DNA from: an uncultured Saprospiraceae bacterium | GTDB lineage: Bacteria; Bacteroidota; Bacteroidia; Chitinophagales; Saprospiraceae | DNA length: 6,373 bases | Assembly: GCA_937127195.1 (NCBI GenBank) | Contig: CAKZLT010000179.1 | Coordinates: 1-6,373, forward strand | Direction: 5' to 3' | Shown: piece after piece, positions 1-6,296 of the stretch | Numbering within the stretch: the first letter of the stretch is position 1 | Layout: the number at the start of each line of letters is the position of its first letter | Made by a program: the position numbers and the translations under genes | The notes under the pieces: model-generated | The model's input: only the letters and a program-made list of their open reading frames with translations | Told to the model about the DNA's origin: nothing | Databases searched by the model: none

Positions 1-132
1 GGTTCATTTTTTAAGTGCTTTTAAATAGAACAAAGAAAAAGTAGAATGGTGCTAGTTATTTATTTTTCTTCACTTAGAACCCAATTTTATAGCCTTTGGG
101 TCTGTCACCAACATTTTTTATGTGTGATAACT

Positions 133-140
133 TATATTTG
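133..140 (+). promoter_or_regulatory. Candidate Bacteroidota -7 promoter box for the serine hydrolase
   Basis: TATATTTG is an exact match to the Bacteroidota -7 consensus TAnnTTTG. It lies 95 bp before the ATG at 236, which would give a leader of roughly 90 nt. No TTG/TTTG lies at the usual -33 distance; the nearest TTTG (95-98) is too far upstream, so the promoter is only half supported. The rest of 1-235 is AT-rich and shows no coding region or RNA gene. Confidence 0.4.
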
Positions 141-235
141 CAAAGCGTTACAATCAAAAAATTTGTTTACAATTTAAATAGCGCGACGAAACATTAAACG
201 ACTTAATCATTTCTACACATTTTTAAAATCAAAAC

Positions 236-1435
236 ATGAAAACTTGGAAAAAAGTGTTAATTACAATTTTCTTTATTCTATTGGCTTTAGGTATTTGGGG
301 TTACCCAAAATGGAAAATGCTCAACCATGTAATGCATCTATTTGATGATGATAAAATTGTCGAAAATTTTAGAACTTTTAATGAAGTTACTCCAATATCT
401 GAGCTAACAGCCTCCAAAACACCGCTTCCATATTCTAAGAAAAGTAATATCAATTTGCCTGATAGCTTCAAGTTCATGGGAACAGATTACAATACAGAAG
501 CCTTTTTGAAAGACTCTTGGACGACAGGTTTTTTGGTTATTCAAAATGATACCGTCGTTTTTGAGAAGTATTATCTTAAAAATACCGAAACAACCAGAAA
601 CATCTCTTGGTCTATGGCAAAATCCTTCATTTCGGCACTCATCGGAATTGCCATCGAAGAAGGTCATATCAAAAATGTCATGCAAAATGTCGAAGAATAC
701 TTACCTGAATTAAAAGGTTCAGGTTATGAAGGTGTTCGCATAAAAGATGTTTTACAAATGTCAACAGGAGTTGGTTTCAATGAAGATTATGGAGATTTTA
801 ATAGCGATATTAATCGTTGGGGACGCGGATTTGCACTTGGTTCATCTCAAGATGCTTTTGCTGCAACACTAAAACGGGAGCTAGAACCAGGTACAGTTAA
901 TCATTATGTAAGCATCAATACCCACGTTTTAGGAATGATTTTGACTAAAGCAACTGGTAAAACGATTACTGAATATATGCAAGAAAAACTATATGAACCT
1001 CTCGGAATGGAAAACGACGGTTATTGGCTTATTGATGGTCGAAATATGGAAATGGCATTAGGTGGCTTAAATTTGACATTAAGGGATTTTGCCAAAATAG
1101 GCTCTTTATATCTTCATGGTGGAAAATGGAATAATCAGCAAATAGTTCCGAATGAATGGGTCAAAATGTCTCTAACAGCAGATGCGCCGCATTTGCAACC
1201 AACAGATGATTCTTTTGGATATGGTTATCAATGGTGGTTGCCCAAAAGTGATATTGGTGAGTTTATGGCGGTTGGTGTTTATAATCAAAATATTTATATC
1301 AATCCAGTAACCAAAACCGTAGTTGTCAAATTATCTGCAAATCCACGATTTAATGACAATACTTATGTGCCTAGCAGTGAAGATGCTGCATTAGAAATGT
1401 ATAGAAAAATCGCAAATTCAGCGGCTGGTCTTTAG
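236..1435 (+). CDS. Membrane-anchored serine hydrolase, beta-lactamase class C / esterase family (PF00144, COG1680)
   Basis: The 399-residue protein starts with a lysine-containing N-terminus and a hydrophobic segment at about 7-22, which acts as a signal anchor or uncleaved signal peptide; the catalytic domain should lie in the periplasm. Visible motifs: the S-x-x-K tetrad S126-M-A-K129 (nucleophile and general base), then Y224-V-S226-I-N228 at the place of the class C Y-x-N motif, then G347-V-Y-N-Q-N before a hydrophobic strand, at the place of the third motif (KTG in beta-lactamases, H-x-G or similar in esterases). A true KTG is absent, so an esterase, amidase or peptidase is more likely than a beta-lactamase. 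Length and the S-x-x-K...Y pattern recall the 6-aminohexanoate-dimer hydrolase (NylB)/EstB branch, but the substrate cannot be read from sequence. The start is ATG with the A-rich upstream typical of the phylum. The gene stands alone and converges on the lipoprotein pair. Confidence 0.9.
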   Translation: MKTWKKVLITIFFILLALGIWGYPKWKMLNHVMHLFDDDKIVENFRTFNEVTPISELTASKTPLPYSKKSNINLPDSFKFMGTDYNTEAFLKDSWTTGFLVIQNDTVVFEKYYLKNTETTRNISWSMAKSFISALIGIAIEEGHIKNVMQNVEEYLPELKGSGYEGVRIKDVLQMSTGVGFNEDYGDFNSDINRWGRGFALGSSQDAFAATLKRELEPGTVNHYVSINTHVLGMILTKATGKTITEYMQEKLYEPLGMENDGYWLIDGRNMEMALGGLNLTLRDFAKIGSLYLHGGKWNNQQIVPNEWVKMSLTADAPHLQPTDDSFGYGYQWWLPKSDIGEFMAVGVYNQNIYINPVTKTVVVKLSANPRFNDNTYVPSSEDAALEMYRKIANSAAGL

Positions 1436-1437
1436 TT

Positions 1438-1476
1438 TTATTGGCTTCTAGTTACGACTTAACTAGAAGCCAATAA
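1438..1476. terminator. Bidirectional terminator hairpin between convergent genes
   Basis: Positions 1438-1453 pair with 1461-1476 without a mismatch (16 bp), and A1454-T1460 can add one more pair, leaving a 5-nt loop. The hairpin starts 3 nt after the TAG of the hydrolase gene and ends 5 nt before the stop of the minus-strand lipoprotein gene. That position fits a shared terminator for both transcripts. There is no clean T-run on either side, so an intrinsic mechanism is not proven; the structure may instead protect the 3' ends or limit read-through. Confidence 0.6.
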
Positions 1477-1481
1477 TCAGC

Positions 1482-1904
1482 TTATTCAGCCTTTTTGAAA
1501 GTAAATTCAAAAGGAAAATTTTTAATTTCGGTAGAAAGCACCAATAAACTATCACTAATATCTTCTACATAATAACTAATATCACTTTCATCAAAATAAA
1601 TATTACTACCATCAATCGTAGCTTTGAGTCCTTCTTCAAAAGGTGTTGAATTAGTGTCATCAAAAAGATTACTCGTAAATGTACCGTCAGCAGTATAAGA
1701 AACCGTTAAGCCTTCAAATGGCACTTTCTTGCCACTTCGAGTACTTTCTTCAATCAGCCACGTACCAACTATTGCTTCCGAAACTTCAATGCGGCTTTCA
1801 TTTTCATCATTTGTCGTATCATCTCCATCATTTGTTTCATTGCCACCACAACTCATTAATAATAAGACCAATAATAATGCAGATATTTTGTTATATAATT
1901 TCAT
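1482..1904 (-). CDS. Small lipocalin-like lipoprotein with acidic post-cysteine tail
   Basis: I chose the ATG at 1904 (140 residues): it gives a compact lipoprotein signal, MKLYNK then a leucine-rich core and lipobox L-M-S-C19. An ATG at 1913 and a TTG at 1925 are in frame upstream but only lengthen the N-region. After Cys19 comes GGNETNDGDDTTNDENES, a low-complexity acidic stretch resembling the lipoprotein export signals that send Bacteroidota lipoproteins to the cell surface. The mature domain opens with V46-G-T-W49, the lipocalin-like hallmark, continues with alternating beta-type segments, and ends FPFEFTFKKAE. It resembles the PF13648/PF13924-type lipocalin-like families; ligand and function are unknown. 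It is the second gene of a minus-strand pair, 43 nt after a paralog, so they are probably co-transcribed. Confidence 0.8.
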   Translation of the reverse strand: MKLYNKISALLLVLLLMSCGGNETNDGDDTTNDENESRIEVSEAIVGTWLIEESTRSGKKVPFEGLTVSYTADGTFTSNLFDDTNSTPFEEGLKATIDGSNIYFDESDISYYVEDISDSLLVLSTEIKNFPFEFTFKKAE

Positions 1905-1947
1905 AAGTAACATTTTTTTGTTCAAAAAGTCTATTATTCAGTGCTTC

Positions 1948-2337
1948 TTAATTTAAAACCGCTGACTCCCTAACGAATTTCATTGTTGCAGGAAAGCCAT
2001 CTATTTTGAAAGATAAAATCAATAAGTTTTTATCCAATTGTGTTACAACAATTTGTTCCTTGATTTTGGTAATTACCCCATCATCAACAATCAAAATGTT
2101 ATTCTTAAAAATGTATTTAGCAACATTTCGAGTGCCTTCTTGTTTTATTACCAATTGCCTATCAGCAGTAAATTGATACAAAATTTTTGATGAAATATCA
2201 TTAACTTTTTCATCATCATGTGTCATTTCTGTTAATATCCAATCACCAACTAATAATCGGTCTTTAGATAGTTGTACATTCTTATCAACGCAATTAGTCA
2301 TCAAAAGTAAAACAATAAATATAGGTGCTATTTTCAT
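1948..2337 (-). CDS. Small lipocalin-like lipoprotein, paralog of its downstream neighbour
   Basis: This 129-residue protein has the signal MKIAPIFIVLLLMTNC with lipobox L-M-T-N-C ending at Cys16. The lipocalin-like start V30-G-D-W33 follows. Landmarks shared in order with the neighbour encoded at 1482-1904: VG(T/D)W; a (Y/F)TAD turn at 56-59; a short I-x-x-D-(D/E) strand at about 81-86; and a closing strand pair with a conserved F-P (GFPATMKF at 114-121 against NFPFEFTF in the neighbour). Unlike the neighbour, Cys16 is followed by VDKNVQLSKD with no acidic linker, so the two may sit on different faces of the outer membrane. It is the promoter-proximal gene of the pair. No catalytic residues are evident and the function is unknown. 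Confidence 0.8.
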   Translation of the reverse strand: MKIAPIFIVLLLMTNCVDKNVQLSKDRLLVGDWILTEMTHDDEKVNDISSKILYQFTADRQLVIKQEGTRNVAKYIFKNNILIVDDGVITKIKEQIVVTQLDKNLLILSFKIDGFPATMKFVRESAVLN

Positions 2338-2600
2338 TAGCTCTTTTAATTTTGGATTTTATTTTTTTAAAAAATCATCAATATTCATAGGTGAAAATAA
2401 TAATTTTTAGATATTTACCTAAATGTCTCTTTAAAAGGTTCATCTAAATTTTCTATTTTTAGCTATATTTCATGCTTATAAAGTGATATTAATAGTTCTT
2501 TAATGTTCTATGTCTTTCAATAATCTTTGTTAAGTTTTTATATTGCAAATAACCTTTTGAAATCAACTTATATTCATTTTTTTTATAAAAAAAACAATAA
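2338..2600. other. AT-rich divergent intergenic region
   Basis: This 263-bp spacer must hold the promoters of the lipoprotein pair (leftward) and the DUF697 gene (rightward). I found no exact TAnnTTTG box in either orientation. The closest rightward candidate is TTTG at 2526-2529 followed about 22 bp later by ACCTTTTG (2552-2559), which lacks the TA. No small ORF, riboswitch or strong hairpin was recognised. Confidence 0.5.
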
Positions 2601-3185
2601 ATGAAATCAACTGAAGAAATTATAAAAAATCATGTCATTTGGTCATTAGGAGGCGGATTGATTCCTATTCCAATTGTTGACTTTATAGCCGTAACTTCGA
2701 TACAGCTTGACATGATAAAGGATTTATGCGAGGTATATGGTATTAGTTTTGACAAAAGTCAAGGAAAAAACCTTGTTAGTGCGCTTGTAGGTACATCGCT
2801 TGCATCTATCGGCTCTTCATTTATTAAAGCAATTCCTGGTATAGGTTCTCTATTAGGCGGCGTTTCGATGTCAATTATGTCTGGTGCAGCGACTTATGCT
2901 TTAGGAAATGTGTTTGCCGTTCATTTTTCGCGTGGCGGCACATTAGATAATTTGAGTGTTGAGGATTTTCGTTCTTTTTATAATGAAAAAATGGAAGAAG
3001 GAAAAACACGAGCAAAAGAATGGAAGAAGGAAGAAGAAGATGCTCAAAAAAAATCAGGCAATATTACACGCGAAAAACTAATGTCTGAATTAGAAAAATT
3101 AGAAAAGCTCAAAGCATCAGGCGTTCTTTCATCATCAGAATATGATAGTATGCGCCAAAAACTACTAGACCGTTTTGTCAGGTAA
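2601..3185 (+). CDS. DUF697 (YcjF-like) membrane protein with C-terminal SHOCT-like tail
   Basis: The first two-thirds of this 194-residue protein fits DUF697 (PF05128). A hydrophobic, glycine/proline-rich opening (about 12-34, GGGLIPIPIVDFIAVTSIQ) is followed by an amphipathic helix (DMIKDLCEVYG, 37-47). Two glycine-rich hydrophobic stretches come next (about 57-77 and 79-107), compatible with membrane insertion. Then come a highly charged K/E linker (128-152) and a short C-terminal segment (about 160-191) patterned like SHOCT: leucine heptads, a central glycine (G174), L-S-S-S-E-Y, then K-LL-D-R-F. SHOCT segments are usually terminal oligomerisation or localisation modules. DUF697 domains often accompany small GTPases, but none is encoded nearby. 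ATG at 2601 is the natural start. The biological role is unknown; the domain calls rest on motif reading, not a profile search. Confidence 0.75.
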   Translation: MKSTEEIIKNHVIWSLGGGLIPIPIVDFIAVTSIQLDMIKDLCEVYGISFDKSQGKNLVSALVGTSLASIGSSFIKAIPGIGSLLGGVSMSIMSGAATYALGNVFAVHFSRGGTLDNLSVEDFRSFYNEKMEEGKTRAKEWKKEEEDAQKKSGNITREKLMSELEKLEKLKASGVLSSSEYDSMRQKLLDRFVR

Positions 3186-3301
3186 GTTATTTTAAAAAAA
3201 AGGCACTACAAGGTTTACTATGGATTATGTGAAAATTTCCCGGTTTTTAAAAACTTTGTAAAAAAACTTATGCCAAAATGAACCTATCACAAAAGCAATT
3301 A

Positions 3302-3340
3302 TTAATTGTTAATTCCTAATTATTAATTAACTAACTAACT
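3302..3340. repeat. AT-rich imperfect palindrome followed by TAAC tandem repeat
   Basis: TTAATTGTTAATT (3302-3314) and AATTATTAATTAA (3318-3330) are inverted copies that pair at 11 of 13 positions around a CCT centre. TAAC is then repeated three times (3328-3339) up to 3 nt before the acyltransferase ATG. The palindrome could bind a regulator. The tetranucleotide repeat occupies the ribosome-loading region. Both are visible, but function is inference and AT-rich spacers produce such patterns by chance. Confidence 0.4.
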
Positions 3341-3342
3341 CT

Positions 3343-3918
3343 ATGTTTAAATTTTTAATAAAGACTTTTCATAAATGGTACGGCTGGACGGTAATTGGAG
3401 ATTTTCCGACTGATATTCCTAAATATGTTGTTATTGGTGGTCCACATACCACAAACTGGGACTTTATGAAAGCCCTATTTGTCATTTATGACAGAAATGC
3501 AACCATTACTATTTTAGGTAAAAAAGAATTGTTTAGACCGCCTTTCGGGTGGATTTTTCGAGCTTTAAATGTCATTCCTGTCGAACGTAAAAAAAATATG
3601 AACGCTGTTGATGCAACGGTAGAGATATTTAAGCAACACGAAAAATTAGTTATCGGGCTTTCTCCAGAAGGCACAAGAAGCAAAACGGACAGGCTAAGAA
3701 CTGGTTTTTATCATATTGCCAGAAAAGCGAATGTTCCTTTGGTAATGATTGGTGTTAATTATGCAAACAAATCAATGGAAATCAAAAGCCCTTTTCTCCC
3801 TTCAGACGATATGGAAAAGGATTTTGAATACATTCAAAAATTCTATGAACAACAAACAGGACTGTATCCTGAAGATAGTTTTTGGTATAAAAAAGCTATT
3901 GAAACGTCAAAAAAATAA
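3343..3918 (+). CDS. PlsC-type 1-acyl-glycerol-3-phosphate acyltransferase family protein
   Basis: Members of this family transfer an acyl chain to a lysophospholipid or related acceptor at the inner-membrane surface, classically making phosphatidate from lysophosphatidate. The 191-residue protein shows the family motifs in order: the catalytic H-x4-D as H35-TTNW-D40; a motif II-like region GKKELFRPPFGWIFRALN (59-76) followed by IPVER (78-82); the phosphate-binding S-P-E109-G-T-R112; and the hydrophobic V131-P-L-V strand with P132. It is short for PlsC (often 230-260 residues) and lacks a clear N-terminal transmembrane helix. It therefore belongs to the compact 'glycerol acyltransferase' subgroup, whose acceptor need not be lysophosphatidate; ornithine- or amino-lipid synthesis or another lipid-tailoring step is possible. 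It is preceded by a 157-bp spacer and followed by a hairpin, so it is probably monocistronic or loosely linked to the DUF697 gene. Confidence 0.88.
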   Translation: MFKFLIKTFHKWYGWTVIGDFPTDIPKYVVIGGPHTTNWDFMKALFVIYDRNATITILGKKELFRPPFGWIFRALNVIPVERKKNMNAVDATVEIFKQHEKLVIGLSPEGTRSKTDRLRTGFYHIARKANVPLVMIGVNYANKSMEIKSPFLPSDDMEKDFEYIQKFYEQQTGLYPEDSFWYKKAIETSKK

Positions 3919-3952
3919 AGAATAACCTGAATTTGAACGTTATAACTTCTAG

Positions 3953-3992
3953 TTACTGCTACCGTTATTTGAAAAAACAGCGGTAGCAATAA
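3953..3992 (+). terminator. Hairpin after the acyltransferase gene, probable terminator
   Basis: Positions 3957-3966 pair with 3979-3988 (10 bp including one G-T; core TGCTACCG/CGGTAGCA). After one C/A mismatch, 3953-3955 pair with 3990-3992. The hairpin begins 34 nt after the stop codon of the acyltransferase gene. The loop is A/T-rich and no T-run follows directly. Placement and the GC-rich core in AT-rich surroundings support a transcript end. Confidence 0.55.
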
Positions 3993-4033
3993 TTACAATA
4001 GTTTTCGGGACTTTGACAATTAATTTTCAAAAC

Positions 4034-4048
4034 ACTGATAATATCAGT
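4034..4048. promoter_or_regulatory. Short perfect inverted repeat upstream of the PorE-like gene
   Basis: ACTGAT (4034-4039) and ATCAGT (4043-4048) flank a 3-nt centre, 107 bp before the ATG of the downstream gene. It follows TTTGACA (4012-4018), which could serve as a -33/-35 element. A small operator overlapping a promoter is one reading. No TAnnTTTG box accompanies it, so this is tentative. Confidence 0.2.
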
Positions 4049-4154
4049 TAATAGCTATTAAATAGTCATACTAATTGCAGATTATCAATCGCTGAGTAAC
4101 AACTATTCTTTATCAAACGTTTTATAATACAACAAACAGCAAATCTTAAAAAAT

Positions 4155-6170
4155 ATGAGGCAATTAGGAATTATCCTACTAGCAGTCTTGGTCATTGCAA
4201 GCTGCCATGTAGAAGAAAAGATAGTCGATGGTCGAAAGGCATTTGAAAGAAAACAATATGCAAAAGCGATTCAACTTCTCGAAAAAGAGTTCAATAAATC
4301 AAAAAGTACCGTCGAAAAAGGCGAAAAAGCCTTTTTGATTGGAGAGAGTTATCGGATTATCAATCAACCAGAAACCTCTAAGGATTGGTATATGAAAGCT
4401 TATAATTCGGGTTACAACTCTGATGCACTCAAGCAATATGCCTTCGCGCTCAAGGAGTTGGAGCAATACAAAGAGGCAATAGAAGCTTTTAAGGATTTAG
4501 GCTCTGACTTGGGTGACCCTTATGAATTTCAGCGCGAAATCATCGCTTGCCGTCAAGCGGGTGCTTGGGTCAAGGGGCAAAAAAACGAAAACACTGATGT
4601 TTCTGCTTTAGGTGGAAATACTCGTTCGGCGGAGTATTATCCAGCGGTTTATAAAGATGGTCAAATCATTATTGCCTCCGACCGACCAGAAAGTACAGGT
4701 GAAGATATATATGGTTGGACAGGTAATAAATATGCCGATTTGTTTTTATTAGATACAAAAACTGGTAAAACGAGTAATTTTAGCATGGTCTTAAACTCAA
4801 AATACAACGAAGCTACCATTACTTTTAATAAAGATTTTACACAAGCTTACTTTTCTCGTTGTGGTGATGATGGCTCAAAAAGTGATGTTTTTTATTGTAA
4901 ATTAATGTACACCGAATTGATTGGAGACGAATGGTCAGAACCTCAGGTCGTTGAATTTACGGAAGATAAAGTGAATTATAGTCATCCGTTTTTATCTGCT
5001 GATGGTAATGTTTTATATTATTCTTCTGACCATCCTGAAGGCTTGGGTGGTTATGACATCTACTCCGTCAAAAGAACTAGCGAAGGTTGGGGCGAGCCTC
5101 AAAATTTGGGTGCATCAATCAACACAGAAGGTAGCGAAACCTCTCCTTATATCGATGTTGACACTTTGTACTTTTCTTCTGATTATCATATCGGAATGGG
5201 CGGAGCTGACATTTTTAAAACTGTCAAAAATGGCAATCGCTGGGGACCTTTACAGAATCTTCGCGCACCTGTCAATAGTGGTGCTGATGATTTTGGCTTT
5301 AGGGTAGATTATCGTAAAAAACAAAAATCAAATATTATTAGAAGCGGTTATTTTACGTCTAATCGTAAAGGTGGAAAGGGAAATGATGATATTTATCGTT
5401 TTGAAACTCGTGTACCACCGCCACCTATTGAGCCTGTTGAACCTATTGATACGCTTCCTTTGGCTGAAGGACAAGAAGAACCTCCTAAAATTGAGTATAA
5501 ATTATTATTAGAAGGTCGTGTGGTTGAAAAGGTTTTTAATGACCCTGAAAATCCTAATAGTGGCGTACTTGGCAAATCTGGTATTCCAACAGCTACTGTT
5601 CAAGTTAATTTCAGAGATACTTCATTCGCGGTTACTACCAATGAAAAAGGGGAATTTAAATTGGAGTTAGAAGAACAAATGAGTTATCTTTTCACAGGTT
5701 CTAAAACTGATTACTTGAGTCAAGATGCTCGATTTTCTACTCGGGGCATCGAAAATGACCCTAATAATCCAACTCAAACATTTTATCAAGAAATCGTTTT
5801 GGATAAAGTGTTCAAGAATGTAGAAATTACACTTGATGGTATTTATTATGACTTTGACCGTTGGGAAATTAGACCTGATGCCAAGCCTATTTTAAATAAA
5901 CTAGCCAATATTTTAAAACGTAATCCGAGTATTAAAATCGAATTGGCTTCTCATACCGATTGTAAAGGTGGAGATAGTTACAATAAAACGCTTTCTCAAA
6001 AACGTGCGAATTCGGCGGTTGAATATTTGATAGCAAAAGGTATTTCTAGTAGTCGAATGGTCGCAATTGGCTATGGAGAAGCTCAGCCCGTTACGACTTG
6101 TTCTTGTAATCGTTGTAATAAAGAAGAAGACCAACGAAATCGTCGAACAACTTTTAAAATTGTGGAGTAG
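4155..6170 (+). CDS. PorE-like outer-membrane lipoprotein: TPR, PD40 beta-propeller, CRD, OmpA C-terminal domain
   Basis: The 671-residue protein has a lipoprotein signal (MRQLGIILLAVLVIASC, lipobox I-A-S-C17). Two or three TPR-like helical pairs follow (about 24-115, e.g. AFERKQYAKAIQLLEK and EQYKEAIEAFKDL). Next is a PD40/WD40-like propeller (about 157-417), with repeats such as YPAVYKDGQIIIASDRP (162-178), HPFLSADGNVLYYSSDHP (277-294), DTLYFSSD (336-343) and GYFTSNRKGGKGNDDIYRF (398-416). A proline-rich linker (420-435) leads to a carboxypeptidase-regulatory-like beta-sandwich (about 450-550). The OmpA-like peptidoglycan-binding domain (about 557-671) contains YYDFD (564-568), T601-D602, N610-x2-L613-S614-x2-R617-A618 and a closing NRRTTF; D602 and R617 fit the usual diaminopimelate-contacting pair. 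This order and size match PorE (PG1058) of Porphyromonas gingivalis, which ties the type IX secretion machinery to peptidoglycan. Paralogs of similar design occur in the phylum and no other T9SS gene is present here, so orthology is likely but unproven. A GC-rich repeat array begins 5 nt after the stop. Confidence 0.9.
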   Translation: MRQLGIILLAVLVIASCHVEEKIVDGRKAFERKQYAKAIQLLEKEFNKSKSTVEKGEKAFLIGESYRIINQPETSKDWYMKAYNSGYNSDALKQYAFALKELEQYKEAIEAFKDLGSDLGDPYEFQREIIACRQAGAWVKGQKNENTDVSALGGNTRSAEYYPAVYKDGQIIIASDRPESTGEDIYGWTGNKYADLFLLDTKTGKTSNFSMVLNSKYNEATITFNKDFTQAYFSRCGDDGSKSDVFYCKLMYTELIGDEWSEPQVVEFTEDKVNYSHPFLSADGNVLYYSSDHPEGLGGYDIYSVKRTSEGWGEPQNLGASINTEGSETSPYIDVDTLYFSSDYHIGMGGADIFKTVKNGNRWGPLQNLRAPVNSGADDFGFRVDYRKKQKSNIIRSGYFTSNRKGGKGNDDIYRFETRVPPPPIEPVEPIDTLPLAEGQEEPPKIEYKLLLEGRVVEKVFNDPENPNSGVLGKSGIPTATVQVNFRDTSFAVTTNEKGEFKLELEEQMSYLFTGSKTDYLSQDARFSTRGIENDPNNPTQTFYQEIVLDKVFKNVEITLDGIYYDFDRWEIRPDAKPILNKLANILKRNPSIKIELASHTDCKGGDSYNKTLSQKRANSAVEYLIAKGISSSRMVAIGYGEAQPVTTCSCNRCNKEEDQRNRRTTFKIVE

Positions 6171-6174
6171 GAAA

Positions 6175-6269
6175 GACGGTTGACGGACGATTCGCTTGAC
6201 GGTGGATGGACGCTTCGCTGACGGTGGACGGACGCTCGTTCCTCGTTGACGGACGGCTACGCCTGACGG
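6175..6269 (-). repeat. Degenerate inverted block of the approximately 22-bp GC-rich repeat
   Basis: Four units are recognisable at about 6179-6201, 6202-6223, 6224-6244 and 6245-6268. They are oriented opposite to the block at 6297-6373. Each has GA(C/T)GGACG, a variable core, then TGACGG; the last two units overlap in the shared GACGG. Cores are ATTCGCT (6190-6196), CTTCGC (6213-6218), CTCGTTCCTCGT (6235-6246) and GCTACGCC (6256-6263). Unit 2 matches the right block over 18 bp without mismatch (6208-6225 against 6317-6334, inverted). The block is far richer in GC than the rest of the window. Confidence 0.85.
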
Positions 6270-6296
6270 TGTTTTAGCCTTTTGATTATGGCTTTT
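6270..6296 (+). terminator. AT-rich spacer at the centre of the inverted repeat, with a small hairpin and T-run
   Basis: Between the two opposed repeat blocks lies an AT-rich spacer in which AGCC (6276-6279) can pair with GGCT (6290-6293), followed by TTTT (6293-6296). Alone this 4-bp stem is weak. It sits at the tip of a much larger stem that the flanking blocks can form (for example 6263-6268 with 6297-6302 and 6245-6255 with 6308-6318), so the whole structure could end transcription of the PorE-like gene. No other terminator candidate follows that gene. Confidence 0.35.

Noticed and set aside
1445..1455. CTTCTAGTTAC shared with 3946-3956, both near gene 3' ends
   Set aside because: An 11-base match in AT-rich DNA is expected by chance in a window of this size, and the hairpins around the two copies are unrelated.
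1905..1925. Upstream TTG start for the first lipoprotein
   Set aside because: It only adds seven residues before a well-formed signal peptide. ATG at 1904 gives the usual short lysine-containing N-region; ATG at 1913 remains possible.
1679..1956. Two overlapping 75-codon plus-strand open frames opposite the lipoprotein genes
   Set aside because: They are antisense shadows of a gene with a clear lipobox and lipocalin-like motifs. Their translations are rich in H, S and F with no domain.
3243..3254. GTTTTTAAAAAC perfect palindrome after the DUF697 gene as a terminator
   Set aside because: It is nearly all A/T with no loop and would make a very weak stem; similar tracts are frequent in this DNA.
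5002..5307. 101-codon plus-strand open frame inside the PorE-like gene
   Set aside because: It is a shifted frame within the beta-propeller coding region, with no independent start context or recognisable protein.
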